Source: Tanypteryx hageni (taxonomy: Eukaryota; Arthropoda; Insecta; Odonata; Petaluridae). Taken from it: a stretch of 64,000 bases of DNA. Every line of letters starts with the position of its first letter. Positions within the stretch are counted from its first letter, which is position 1. Position numbers and translations under genes: made by a program. Shown here in pieces: positions 20,359-32,234 of this stretch. The notes under the pieces were generated by a model. The model searched no databases. It was not told where the DNA came from and saw only the letters and a list, made by a program, of their open reading frames with translations. The DNA lies in contig CM054120.1 in NCBI GenBank assembly GCA_028673005.1, positions 62,432,057 to 62,496,056 of the forward strand, in the 5' to 3' direction.

Positions 20359-22740
20359 TGTAACACAATTTTTGTTCCTGGGTAGTAAGTGTTATTTCCT
20401 AATTGCTTATGCCTAAAAATTATAGAAAATGGCTATTATTCCCCTCAAACTTTGCTTTTGTGACCAGGACAGTGATATTTTGAAATTTACCTATTTCCAA
20501 TGAGAAAACGGGCGAATTTGCGTCTTTTCGTTCACATAAAGTCAGAAAAAAGCAACATGTGAATCAAAATTAACATGTATTTATACTAAAGTTATACAAA
20601 AATGACCACAAAAGATTTAGAAGTGAGTAGTTTTTCGAAATTTACGATTACACTCTAAATCACTTTCACGAATCAGCCCCAAAATGTAGTCTCCCATCAT
20701 GTTCTCGTTATACTGTCCTTGGTAGCAGCATTAAAAGTCCAGTATATCCTGGTGGAAGCGCTCGCCTTGCTCCTCCGAGTACGCTCCCATGTTCTCCTTG
20801 AATTTATCAAGATGAGCATCAAGGATATGGACTTTGAGGGACATCCTGCAGCCCATTGTGCCGTAGTTCTTCACCAGAGTCTCAACTGGCTCCACATAGT
20901 ATTTGGCCTTGTGATTGCCCAGGAAGCCCCGAGCCACTGCGACAAAGCTGTTCCAAGGCGCTTTCTCCTTCCTAGTTAGCTTCCTGGGGAATTCCTTGCA
21001 CTCCAGGATCTTCTTTATCTGTGGTCCGACGAAGACACCGGCTTTGACCTTTTGCCTCAGACAGCTTAGGGAAGAAGTCTTGAAGGTATTTGAAGGCTGC
21101 CAACTCCTTATCTAGTGCTGTGACAAATTGTTTCATAAGGCCCAATTTGATGTGCAGTGGTGGCATCAGCACCTTCCGGGGGTCCACCAGTGGCTCCCAC
21201 TTGACGTTGTTCCTCCCCACAGAGAACTTGGTCCGCTGTGGCCAGTCCCGCCTGTGGTAGTGCGCCTTGGTGTCCCTGCTGTCCCAAAGGCAAAGATAGC
21301 AGGGAAACTTGGTAAAAACTTTTGAAGTCTCTGATGACCTCCCAGCCATACTCATCACACTTCAAGGCGTCCAGCAAAGTCTTGATGCTGTTGTAATCCT
21401 CTTTGAGGTGCACCGAGTGAGCCAGGGGAAGAGATGGGTACTTGTTCCTATTATGGAGCAGCACGGCTTTGAGACTCCTGGATGAGCTGTCAATGAAGAG
21501 GTGCCACTCGTTCGGGTTACAAGCGATTCCGATTGCCTCGAACAGACTGGTCACATTGTGGCAGAAGCAGAATCCATCTTGATGGGTGAAGAAGCTGGAA
21601 AAAGCTTGGTGATGCTTCCTCTGATCTGCGACTTGCACACTTTCATCCAACAAGTTCCACTTCTTGAGCCTAGACGTCAAAAGCTCGGCATTGGACTTGG
21701 TGAGACCAAGATCTCTGATCAAGTCGTTGAGGTCTTTTTGGTTGGGGTAGTAAGTGTTTCTATCCTCAGCTCCACCTCTGAAATTGTCATCTGGATCTGC
21801 AACGTCTTCCTCGCTCTCTAACTTGCTGCTCTCTTTTGAAGATGGCTGCTCTCTCTCCGGAGGAGTGGGTACAGGGAGCTCAGGGCAGTGTGGCATGGAT
21901 GAAGGAAGGCTCGGATACGTGATAGCAGGTGCATTCTTGCCAGTCCGACGTTTGGAAGGGTCCACCATACAGAAGTAGCAGTTGCTTGAGTGGTCAGTGG
22001 GTTCCCACCAAATTCTTGGGATAGCGAACTTCATGGTTCTCTTTTCCCCTCTGTACCATCCTACAAAAGAACATAGTAAATTTGTAATTATGAAAAAATA
22101 AATTTATTTCACCCATGACTAATGTGTAAGAGATTCTCCCAATATTTTTCATATATGATATATTTTTTAACATTGAAAATTTTAAAAAATTCTATAACAA
22201 AATTCTGAGCAACAATTGTCCATCTTACCTTCCAGAGTTTTTTTGCAGTGCTCGCAGGTAAAATGAGGTGCCCAGGGTTTGTCTTGATCCCTGACAGGCA
22301 TGCCAAAATATGCCTTGTAGGCCTCGCACATCTTAGCAGATGCTTCCACAGAGTACTTTTTTGCTCTTGTCTTGATAAATTGGCCGCAGACATAGCAAAA
22401 TGCATCTACCGACTGCTTGCAGCCTCTTGATGCCATCTCAGAAAAATGCAGATATGTATCCACTTAGGCAGCTGGAACTAAACTGAACTGGTGAGCTTAA
22501 GACCCCTGTATTTATACTACTATTTATATTACTGGAAAGTTCTAGAAGTTACTCCAAGTTAACTCAGCACTGAATCTATCTGGAATGTTCTGGAAAATAG
22601 GTAAATTTCAAAATATCACTGTCCTGGTCACAAAAGCAGTTTGTGGAGAATAATAGCCATTTTCTACACTTTTGAGGCATAAGCAATTAGGAAATAACAC
22701 TTACTACCCAGAAACAAAAAATAAATAAAAATTTGTTACA
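20359..22740 (-). mobile_element. Unclassified DNA transposon with long inverted repeats
   Basis: The ends are inverted repeats of about 140-149 bp (20359-20498 and 22592-22740), starting TGTAACA and sharing long exact stretches such as GGGTAGTAAGTGTTATTTCC and TGACCAGGACAGTGATATTT. Between them lies one two-exon gene on the minus strand. The 2.38 kb unit sits inside a repeat whose uninterrupted sister is at 26440-26610, which confirms an insertion. I could not fix the target duplication. The protein does not match the hAT, Tigger, mariner or PLE patterns seen elsewhere here, and I do not know its superfamily. Confidence 0.8.
20618..22463 (-). pseudogene. Gene of the unclassified transposon, two exons, inactivated
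   Basis: Exon 1 runs from 22463 (second Met at 22436) to 22229, with donor GTAAGA. The intron is 168 bp, and exon 2 starts at 22060 after TAG. The join reads TLE-G-WYRGEKRTMKF in frame. Cys pairs (CYVCG, CEHCKK, then CYFC after the join) suggest a zinc-binding N terminus. The rest, with SSFFTHQDGFCFCHNV, NEWHLFIDSSSRSLKAVL and FPCYLCLWDSRDTKAHYHRR, resembles an uncharacterised protein family that I recall as common in arthropod and cnidarian assemblies; not checked. The copy is broken by a small deletion with frameshift near 21350, a frameshift near 21050 and a stop near 20734. The conserved DLECNRKFRKTTHF-type end closes at 20618. Confidence 0.75.
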
Positions 22741-22810
22741 CAGTTCGTAAGCCATACATCTCTTAAAAATCACTATATGGCGTCCAGTGGCATTATAATG
22801 TATGCTAAGC

Positions 22811-25800
22811 CAGTGGTCTTCAAACTTTTTTGCTCGCGTACCCCCTAAAAGAATTTTGAAGACCTATGCACCCCCTCACACCTTTTTAAGTTAACATCTA
22901 ATATTTTTCATCATAAGTTTAAATAGTTGCAAAGGATATAATTTTTGGCACATTATAAATATTGACATTTTAAATGAAACTCTTACATCACTCTTTTAAA
23001 TGTATCCAATGGAATCAAAATACCATAGCGATTTGACATGCACCATCATCCATTTAAGAAGTACAAGAACAATCTCTGTAACAGAAATTTTACACGTCCT
23101 TTTTTCTCCTTGAACTCGTATTTCCATTCCTCTTTCCCCACAAAATTTTATCCTAAAGTGATATATTTCCATGCTTGAAAGTGTTTTACTGATCATACAT
23201 CTCTGCAAAACGTACATAAATTGAAAATTTTTATTTTTTTATTTTATGTGACCATAAGGCTCTAATTTTGAAGTTTTCTTTTGGATTGAGTTATCATAAC
23301 AATTATTATTAGTACACAATTGAGCAAAACAATATAAATATATTACAAATTTTATTAATCATACAAAGTAAAATTTTATTGGCAATGCATTTCTTAATGA
23401 GATGGATGGGGCTGTTTTTTCAATTAGTTCATGTATCCAGGGATGAATATTACTTATTGCTAGAATGAGACAGGGTTCAGCACCAATTCTATTTCTATTT
23501 TTCGTTTTTATTGATGTAAGTGCTGAGAAACCTTGTTCACATGAATAGGTAGATGGGAATGGAAGGAGTTTTATTACAGCAATGCCAGCCAATTCTTTGA
23601 ACTCTTTCCGGGTTATATGCCAAAAATCACCTAGTGATCTACGAGTATCATCAATAATTATTTTTAATGACCTGTCAGCTGACAACTCGATTAGGTCCTC
23701 CTTCAATTTTGTTGAAAGCAAAGAATTGGAAACAACCTGATTTGCAAAAGTATTTGTTACTCAGTCATCAAAGTCATTTCCTTTCTCAATTTCTGGAAAG
23801 TATTCCAAAAAGGCTTTACCAAGATTTATCAAATGACTGTTAATTATACCTGATACTCTTTCACTTAGAGGCACCTTGTTTAACCCAATAGACTCAGAAA
23901 GGATGGGAAAATCGAATTATTGTTAACTTCCATACAACTTTGCCAATACAATATTTTTTGATAAAATGCTTTTATCTTATCACGTGCCTTAAATATATTT
24001 TTGTCAAAACCTTGGAGGTGTAGATTTAGCTCATTCAATTCATTCATCCCTATATTTAGATTAAGATTCTCGAGGATTATTATAAAAACCACTGAGAAAT
24101 AAATCTTGTAAATAGATTACTAAAAGCAGTCAAGTCATAATTAAAATGAAGGAGATCTAATATAATTAAATTATTCGTTTTAATGATAAGTTATAAAAAC
24201 AAGATAATAAATCACTATGCCGTTTCTCATTACTTAATTTATAAAAATGCAATGTAAAGTGTAGATAAAATTATAAGTTATCAGGTGAAGAGTATGATAA
24301 AAGGCATGGTATTCCTTCATTAAATTTGTGTGTTTGTGTATCGAACTCTGGTGTTCTGCTTTTGGGAATGATTAAATCAGAATCATATATAATAAATGAG
24401 AAATGACTCCATTAATTTTGTTAGGCATTACGATAAAAATTTTCCAATGGAGGAAAAAAGTATATAGGTATTGCAAGAAACTAATCGGTCCAATAGCTAG
24501 CACATAATTATATTTTTTGTTAATAGGAGGTAGAAAATATTAAATATTTTATAAGATGAAATAAGATAATAATTTACTGTAATTAGAATAAATAATTCTT
24601 GATTTGATTAAATAAAATATAATTTTAACTGCCTTTTTTCAATAACGCACACCAAATCTGAAAAATTTACTTAAATTTTTATCTGCGGGTTTTATCCGCT
24701 GTATCTTGAAAAATTTGGTAGTCCTGGAAAACATTCCAGTTTCATTTAAAAGAATAAGCTTCACTAACCTGTGCTGCTTCGGCTGTTTGAAGATGCTTTT
24801 CTTTCAAGCTAATGTCACCTCCTAATGATGAATATTGAGAATAGCTGAAAATAATTACTATGATCACAGCCTCAGAGAAACTTATGAAAATAAATATGTA
24901 TACAGGTCTCGAGAAGATAAAGACACTTTTCACAGACAACTTCACACCGAGAAGCCTTCTAACATGCACAACCACTCCGACGAAAATCTTGCAGCAGAAT
25001 AACGGAGAGTATGTCTCTGTAGACACAACGGGTGGAGTTAAACTCCTGAAACCCATATGGTGAGGATGCCTTTAAGAATGACAAATCACTCTGCAACAAT
25101 GAATGGTAACTAATTTGTTTCATATCCTTCACCCAGTGCCATGCCCTTTTCGAGCTTAACCCTCGCCCATTACACTTGTATTCTTTTCCCTCGTAATGCG
25201 AGCTCATTCTTAAATCATCTCCCATTTGTTCCTTCACCATCCCCTTTTTTGTAAAAAGAGGAAAATTTTCTCTTCCATCTCCTCTCCCTCATTCAGGAAG
25301 ATTTCTGGTAAGAAACTGACCACTTCAACTATCTCTTTTCGCAAGCCCTATTTATACTGCAACTGAAACATATGATGTTTATAATTTAACATTCTAATCA
25401 AATCTGGCAAATCATGAAAAACTATACGACAATCTCTGATTTTACCATGTAGTTTGTATAGTATGGCGGCTTCGAATGAAATATCAGCTTGCTAGCTTCT
25501 AACATTGACTTTGATACCAACTATGTGGGAAATTTTATAAGTTTCTATAATATAAAAGAGTCATATGTGTACATTTTGTGTAAATAGTATATTTATTTCA
25601 TGTATTCCTTCATAAAACAAACAATAATAATTTTTCACCCGAGGTATTGCAAAGAATACTTTCCTCGATTAAGTCAATAAAAACTGCAGCATCCTATCAT
25701 ACGCATAATAATTGCTATAATTAATCCATAATAAATATTTTCCTGAAATTTATATGACTCGGCCAATATAAGTTTCATATCATTAGTATTGATATCAATG

Positions 25801-26257
25801 CAAGTATTGGAATTTGCTCATTATCGAGGTCACGAAAAAGAGAGAAGGAGGTGTTGAGAGACAGGGTGGGAAAAGCTCATAAGGGGACTGTGGGAAGAAG
25901 GGCCTTGGTCGTAATTCTTCCTTGCCTTGGGAATGTGGGAAGAGGAAGGGTGACAAGTTTCTAGTTGCGTGAACCCAGGGAAGGTACTTGTAGAGAGCTG
26001 AAGAACCCACGTCAGCGGGTGGGCGAAGGAGAATATTTCGGTGGCAACTATTTTTCCGGCTGCACCTCTTACTTTCTTTCCTCCCTCTTTCTATTCTCAC
26101 AAGAGGTTCGAAAGGCAAAGATGCGCGTTCTCAGGCTTATCAATTTTTGGAAAGAGTTCATATAGAAGTTAAGGATCTGGAAATTGATTCCCTTAAAATT
26201 ATCCATGCTCGCGTACCCCTTAGAAGGTCTCCGCGTACCCCAGTTTGAAGACCGCTG
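22811..26257 (-). mobile_element. hAT element, 3.4 kb, nested
   Basis: The left end CAGTGGTCTTCAAACTTTTT and the complement of the right end, CAGCGGTCTTCAAACTGGGG, are matching hAT ends. The flanks TGCTAAGC (22803-22810) and CGCTAAGC (26258-26265) agree at seven of eight positions. GCTCGCGTACCCC occurs near both ends. The transposase is on the minus strand and decayed. Nothing recognisable fills 24100-26200 apart from short frames. Confidence 0.88.
23359..24092 (-). pseudogene. hAT transposase remnant (ZBED5/SCAND3-like)
   Basis: The frame at 23721-23359 contains FKELAGIAVIKLLPFPSTYS then CEQGFSALTSIKTKNRNRI. This is the C-terminal dimerisation region of hAT transposases related to ZBED5 and SCAND3. 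Upstream at 24092-23880 is NELNLHLQGFDKNIFKARDK with IKAFYQKILYW, a conserved block that normally precedes it. The two pieces are separated by stops and frame changes. The catalytic core further upstream was not recognised, so the gene is dead. Confidence 0.85.
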
Positions 26258-26439
26258 CGCTAAGCTACCTTACCCAAGCCCTATGACGCCACGCCTCCGC
26301 CGCGATCCACTAAAAATCTTACTACAGCCTAAACTGTTAAACTAAATCGAATTATATATCATATTTGGTAATAATATCATTCATAATAGACACTCTGAAG
26401 AGATGAATGATATTGCGCAACAAGTAATGGTACTTTATT

Positions 26440-26610
26440 CTAGGATATTTTGAAACAAAAGTCGATTTACTCAAAAATGGCTATAAGGATTTTAATTAAA
26501 ATCCATCCAATCGTACAGCCTGTTGTCACAAAAAATACTGTCCCAAAAAATACTAAATATCTACCAGTGGCATTAAAATATACGCTAAACTACGGTTAAC
26601 TTTGATTTAT
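26440..26610 (+). repeat. Uninterrupted copy of the split repeat
   Basis: This is the sister of 20265-20358 plus 22741-22810. The shared parts are ATTTACTCAAAAATGGCT near the start and CCAGTGGCATTAAAATATACGC near the end. It shows what the interrupted copy looked like before the two insertions. Confidence 0.7.
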
Positions 26611-26756
26611 AAGCGTTTTCGTACACAGTCGACCAAACGTATATACGTATATGATTAAGTTTGTGCAATGTATATTGCACCGTTTATTTTGGAAAGCAAC
26701 CCGAGCGTATTGCTAGGCATATCCCTGTGCTATAACTGGTTGAAGGCCCTCTAGCA

Positions 26757-27022
26757 CAGTGGCTCTTAAACTTTCAACTGTCGCGGCCTCCTTGAATATC
26801 ATGCGGCCCCCTTTGGAATGAAAATAGTAAAAATAAGACACTTGAATACAAATTTTTTCATTATATATAACTATTAACAGTTTTTATAACATCGTATTTC
26901 CAAAAATTCTCTGATAAAATTTTAATATACGTAAAATTTTTATTTTTTTGACATTTCACCTTACTTCCAAAATAAGTTTTGGCTCTCCTTGCGGGCCGTG
27001 ACCCATAGTTTGAGAAACACTA
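26757..27022. mobile_element. Probable hAT MITE
   Basis: CAGTGGCTCTTAAACTTTC at the left faces the complement of the right end, TAGTGTTTCTCAAACTATGG. Both continue into CGCGGCC- or CGGCCC-containing text (TCGCGGCCTCC at left, GCGGGCCGTGACC at right). The interior is AT-rich and non-coding. The 8-base flanks do not match, so either the ends are off or the duplication has decayed. Confidence 0.6.
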
Positions 27023-27446
27023 CCCGAATAGACGTTCCACCCATGTTGGCACTTGGGGAGTCCAAAAGAACTGCGAAAATAAAAGAAGTCGGTTGTGTAC
27101 GAATTTTGAAGGGAAGGTATTTAAACCATAGGAAACGGAACGTTTATGGTCGGGCAAGAGGGAGGAGGGTTTGTAGCCTGGGTTAAACCCGAAAGATTTT
27201 TCTAAGAAAAAAATCATGTCATCTGTTTTGCTAAGACATATAACGAAGAGCATAGAATTGGATCGAGATCACTGTTGGTCTTGTTTCTAGTTTTGAATAT
27301 GTGTGAGCTGTACAATAGGTTGAGTTTTCGATTATTGGGTGTTATTTATTCCAAATCTTGATTTTCATTGTGGTCAAACTTTGGCGCCCCTTGCGAGAGG
27401 CACCTGAGGCGGTCGCCTCGCCGCCTCACCCATCGGCCCGGCCCTG

Positions 27447-29442
27447 GATGGCAGGAAAACAAACTATCGTTCTTTTAAGCGTTCGTAGTTTCAACCCTTG
27501 AACTCTTACGATGATTCTATATAATTTTAACATGCGAATGATTAATGTTCTACATTCAAATGTATTCCTTCTCGTAAATAACGCAACTAATGCTGTTTAC
27601 ATTCGTTGCTATGAAAATCATTTCCCTCTCCTTCCTTCTCTCTCTCTCTGTCGTATTAAAAACAACCAAAGCATGCTTTCAAGTAACAATAGGATTTCGA
27701 GGTTTGATAATGTAATGGATTGTCAAGGCAACGTCCCGTTAAAATGACAAGAATTCCCCAAAATATGTGAATTAAACGTTTAACACGAGGAACTTCGAAC
27801 TGTAGGCGAAATAAGACGAACAGAATAAGAAACTTTATGTATATTTTTTAAATGGTTCAGATCCGAAGATCGTAGGTTAATTCTTTCTCATTTAGATCTA
27901 AAAAAGAATAAAAGTCTGCACGTCGAAAAGTCTATTTTTACGTGTTATCTTATGGAAAATGGAAATGTCTTCCTTGGAGTCGAACCCAGGACTTTTTTTC
28001 GAGATTTTTTCGTCATTATCTTAAAATATTAAAATCCAGCGTTCCTCCCAAATTTCAAAAATATATCTCAATCTTTTATCGTGCTATTCTCATTTTTATA
28101 GCGTGACAGAGTGACAATAGGACAGAGGTAGGCTTTTATGGATTTTAGATTATCGTTTTTAGCACGTTTTTTAAAGGAAACAATAAGTCCAACCAAGGAC
28201 TAATACAGGTCACCTCAGAAAAACACTTCATGCCACAGCTTTCTCCGAAATATTTAACAGACTTAGCTGATGAGATATTGATTTCACACTTGAGATCTAT
28301 CCATAATACAGACTACGTTGCATATTTTATTTTACATTTTAGTTCATATTTCTTAAATTTCATTTTATATTATATTTGCAGTAAAATATTCAAAGCATAA
28401 ATGAAAATGTTCCAAATTTACAATAGCAGTGATTTTCCTTCTTTCTTTTCGCTTCATAATTTTAAGCCAATTAAATAATATGCGTTCAATCGGATCAACA
28501 CTTCATGGCTGAAAAGAAGTTGAATTGAAAATAACCCATTTGTGGACTTTCTTTTGCTAAAACAGATTTTGGCAATAATCATCTCCATGGCAACACTCCA
28601 ATAAAATGCGATTTAAATGTAAAAAGCACTATTGTTTACTAGAAATTCAAGGATATATGATCGGTTATCATAATTCTCTAATAAGAATTAGATTCTGCAT
28701 TCTTTTCCTCTTAGAACAGTAAAAACCTTGCTCTGATATCACAATTCTAAGATATTTTATACCAAGTATAAAGGTCAGGTACAGACACAAAATCAGTGTC
28801 ACTGCAGGCCTCAACTATTTTTCCAATGAAGGCCAATTTCTTATTGGCTGCATCAGAAACCCAACTGAAATGCATTTACGCAAGAGATAGTGGTGAATAT
28901 TTACTTCTAGACAGTGTGTTGGTATGGAAATCTATGGTGTGAGACAAAAAGACAGAATATCACCACAGTTCATGACACACAGGTGCAGATAGGATGCTTC
29001 AGTGCTATAATGCCACTTTTAGGAAAGAACATCCTGAAGTGGTCACCTCCAAAAAACACATCATGGCTTTGGTCCTAATTGGGACTGATGGTATTCCTGA
29101 CCATTTCTTTCTATATATGACAGTATTGTTTGATAATAATATTATTTTACTACAAATTATCTAGCAGAGCTTGTTGAATAGTAGCTATGTTGCAATATTA
29201 ACATGTCAGAGTGTTGTACAATGGCCTTCATTAAAGTTGATCTTCACTAATATGATATTACAGAATCTCTAGGTATCTTCCGGTGAAAGCACTTATGAAG
29301 CCCACTGAAGCATTGACAACTATCAATCAGGCTCACATAATCATTTGTAACCTTCCATGTGGCTTGCTATGCAACAAAGTTTGCTAAATCGTTATCTATT
29401 GTGTTAAATAAAATTTACAGTTTTTCATAGTATTATTTATTA
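27447..29442. other. Long intergenic stretch, one unrecognised block
   Basis: Most of this is AT-rich without motifs. A less AT-rich block at about 28750-29115 could be a decayed coding exon or an old repeat. On the plus strand one frame reads RKEHPEVVTSKKHIMALV and IGTDGIPDHFFLYMT, but it is broken by stops and I do not recognise it. No paired repeats were found around it. Confidence 0.4.
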
Positions 29443-30757
29443 CGAGGGTCATTTTTAAAGTAAGAACCGTTTTGTCATAAAAAAATAAAAACTTTATATA
29501 TCCAAATAATTTTATTGCTACTACTACTTACAACATTTCTTAATTTTCTACATAGTCCCCATAGAGATCCAGGCATTTGTTCAGACGTGGCACAAGTTTG
29601 ATGATCCCCTCATCATAGAAGTCGGCCGCCAGTCCATCAAACCAACCCACAACTGTTTCTTTCACTTCTTCATCAGTTTCCATCCATTTGCCGCCCAAAA
29701 ACTCCTTCAGTTTTGTGAAAAGATGGAAGCTCGAAGGTGCCAGGTCAGGACTGTAGGGAGGATGGTCGAGGATTTCCCAATCAAATTTCTCCAACAGCGC
29801 TTGCATTTTTTGTGCAACATGTGGCCGCGCGTTGTCATGAAGCAGACCCACTCCCCTAGTGAGTAGGCCATGCCGGCGGTTTTGGATAGCTCGCCATAGC
29901 CTTGTCAATGTTTCACAATATGCATTTGCGTTGATGGTTTCTCCGTGAGGCAAGAAGTCAACCAAAAGAACGTCTTTCCTATCCCAAAAAACGGTGGCCA
30001 TGATTTTCAGAGTTGAAGGTGTCTGCTTGAATTTTCGTGGTTTTGTCGGAGTGTGGGGGTGATGCCATTCAAGAGACTGCCGCTTACTCTCTGGTGTGTA
30101 GTGTGAGACCCAAGTCTCATCTCCCGTCATGATATGGTCCAAGAATTCATCACCATCTCTCTGGTAGCGTTCCAAAAACGACAGAGCAGCACCCATGCGT
30201 TTCTGCTTTTGTGCGTCTGTGAGCATTCTTGGAACCCACCTGGCACAAATATTTCCATATTGGAGGTGAACTTTGTCAATCTTATAGAGGACAGATCATG
30301 AAACATGTGGAAAAGCCTAATGAAGCTCATCAATAGTGAAGCGCCTGCTTTCACGAACATGTGCATCGACCTTGTTTTTCAAGTCCTCACTCATGACAGA
30401 CGGGCATTCAAATTGTGCGTCATCGTGCACATTTGTCCTTCCACCATTAAACAGACGACACCACTTTTGCACATTCCCTTCGTTCATTAAACCTTCCCCA
30501 TACACTTCCACAAGTTGGCGATGGATTTCGGCAGGGCGAATTTTTTTCGCGTTCAAAAATCTAATCACCAAACGCACTTCACAATTGGCCGGATTAGTGA
30601 TAGACATGGTCCTTTATAAAGCACTGTGAAAAATCAACCAACTCACTCAAATGCTCAGCGCACACTGAGGACGTGGCCGGGGCCCTAGAGAGAGCATTCA
30701 ACCTTGACCTGCATGGGTAGGGTGCGCAAACGGTTCTTACTTTAAAAATGACCCTCG
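29443..30757 (-). mobile_element. mariner transposon, complete ends
   Basis: A perfect 30-bp inverted repeat bounds the element: CGAGGGTCATTTTTAAAGTA begins the left end (29443-29472), and its complement closes the right end (30728-30757). A TA dinucleotide flanks each side (29441-29442 and 30758-30759), the expected mariner target duplication. At 1,315 bp it has the usual mariner size and holds one transposase gene. Perfect ends suggest a fairly recent arrival, although the gene is inactive. Confidence 0.95.
29540..30607 (-). pseudogene. mariner transposase with two stops
   Basis: One frame runs the whole length (355 codons) with no frameshift. It starts MSITNPANCEVRLVIRFL, the paired-like helix-turn-helix region, and contains the catalytic motifs MTGDETWV and HDNARPH. 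Two in-frame stops break it: TAG at 30317-30319 and TGA at 30296-30298. The third catalytic position reads PDLAPSSFHLF where the mariner DD34D motif has PDLAPSDxH, so the last Asp is Ser. The copy therefore has three independent inactivating changes. It could still be mobilised in trans through its ends. Confidence 0.95.
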
Positions 30758-31729
30758 TATATTAGACAATATTTTTATAATTTTATATTGAAGTAAATTT
30801 TCTATTGCCTATAAGAATTTCTTTTAGATGGCTGCATATTTCCTTAACCAATGCATCTAACTGTTGCATCTAGCCACAGTTAGCATATTTCTAAACAATT
30901 AAACTTATTACTAATGTGATAGGCTTTCCAGGGACACAGATAGCACTAGACCTAATAGCAAAGGATTTACTATTGGAATGCAAATGAGTGGCAAAGATAA
31001 AAGTTTGTACTTAAAGAAAAAATTTTTACATTTAAAACTTGGAACTGTCATAATTTCTGAAGTTATCCAAATATATTTCTGTTACACTAATATACTTTTG
31101 GAGAAATTGCTACTCTTAGGATATGAATCTTTAAAAACATTATGTTAGCCATTAAGAGGTTTTATGAGTATTCATTTCATATAGGATACAAACCATATAT
31201 AAATATTGAGTAAATAGAAACTATATTGAAGATTTTGTATACTGTATATCATGTTTTAACAAAATTGTAAAAAACTGGCACACATGACTGTCAATTCTAT
31301 ACTTTCTCACAAGTTAACAATATAGAATGGAGAGTTATCTCAATTAAAATAATTCCTAGAAAGCATAATCTTAAAGATTTTTATATACTTGTGAGGTGTG
31401 ATTTAAACTAGTCAGTCCTGTCTGGCCAGTGTGGTTTAAATCATATATTTATATACATCATAACACTATATTTACGAAAAAGCATCTCTGAAATATTAAA
31501 AAATTGCAGAAAATATTGAATTTTTTAAACGAACATTTCTCAAATCTACTTTGTTAAAATGAAATCTCAGACTATTTTTCAGGTTTTTAGAAAATAATAT
31601 TCTTGTTTGATTTTTTTGTGCAATCCCAAAAACATCAATCAGAAAACTCTTTATTTTGGACAGAGATGAATAATCTCTTGATACATAATAATGCCAACAC
31701 AAATAAGATCAGAAACAAAATTTATAATA
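30758..31729. other. AT-rich intergenic stretch
   Basis: No gene, paired repeat or microsatellite seen. Confidence 0.45.
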
Positions 31730-32234
31730 CAGGCATACCTTGGTTAACAAAGCTTCTGACAACAAAGCTCCTTTATAAGGAAGTCCATCCTCCTCTAATT
31801 TTTATTTTGGCTTTTTATAATTCCTGGTAAATTTGCTTTACTTCCATCACAGAAATTTGTTTATATTATTTTTTGAACAAAAGTTAGGTCTGCCACTTGT
31901 GCCACTATTTGTGACAGACCACATATAGTTTTTGGGATTGTGTCGTTAAAATGATTCCCAACCAGGCCTACATTGTCACATGTGTGCACAAGTGTGTAGG
32001 AATGTTCCACTATTAATAAATACTCTCAAAACATCATCTATGTCACTATTCGATGTACATAAATACTTTTTTATTATTATATGTATAAGTAATATACATC
32101 TTCTACAGTAGGTATAACGAAGTACTACAACTTATCCCCATTCACTCTATGTTATATCTACCCCTGGCAACGAAGTTTCTGACAATGAAGTGGATGCCAG
32201 GAATGCATCTACTTTGTTAAGTGAGGTATGCCTG
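31730..32234. mobile_element. Tigger-like MITE
   Basis: The left end CAGGCATACCTTGGTTAACA and the complement of the right end, CAGGCATACCTCACTTAACA, match well, and TA flanks both sides (31728-31729, 32235-32236). TTTCTGACAATGAAG near the right and CTTCTGACAACAAAG near the left extend the pairing. It is 505 bp, has no open transposase and is non-autonomous. Confidence 0.9.

Larger units (their letters stand above)
18754..27446. mobile_element. Probable outer hAT span with nested insertions
   Basis: The left end CAGGGCCGGGCCCAGACGG and the complement of the right end, CAGGGCCGGGCCGATGGG, share 12 bases. The flanks GACTGCAG (18746-18753) and GATGGCAG (27447-27454) agree at six of eight positions, compatible with an old hAT target duplication. 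A degenerate copy of the right end lies at 61711-61800. Inside are a Tigger remnant, an unclassified DNA transposon, another hAT and a MITE. I saw no transposase that clearly belongs to the outer element, so two independent fragments facing each other remain possible. Confidence 0.6.
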
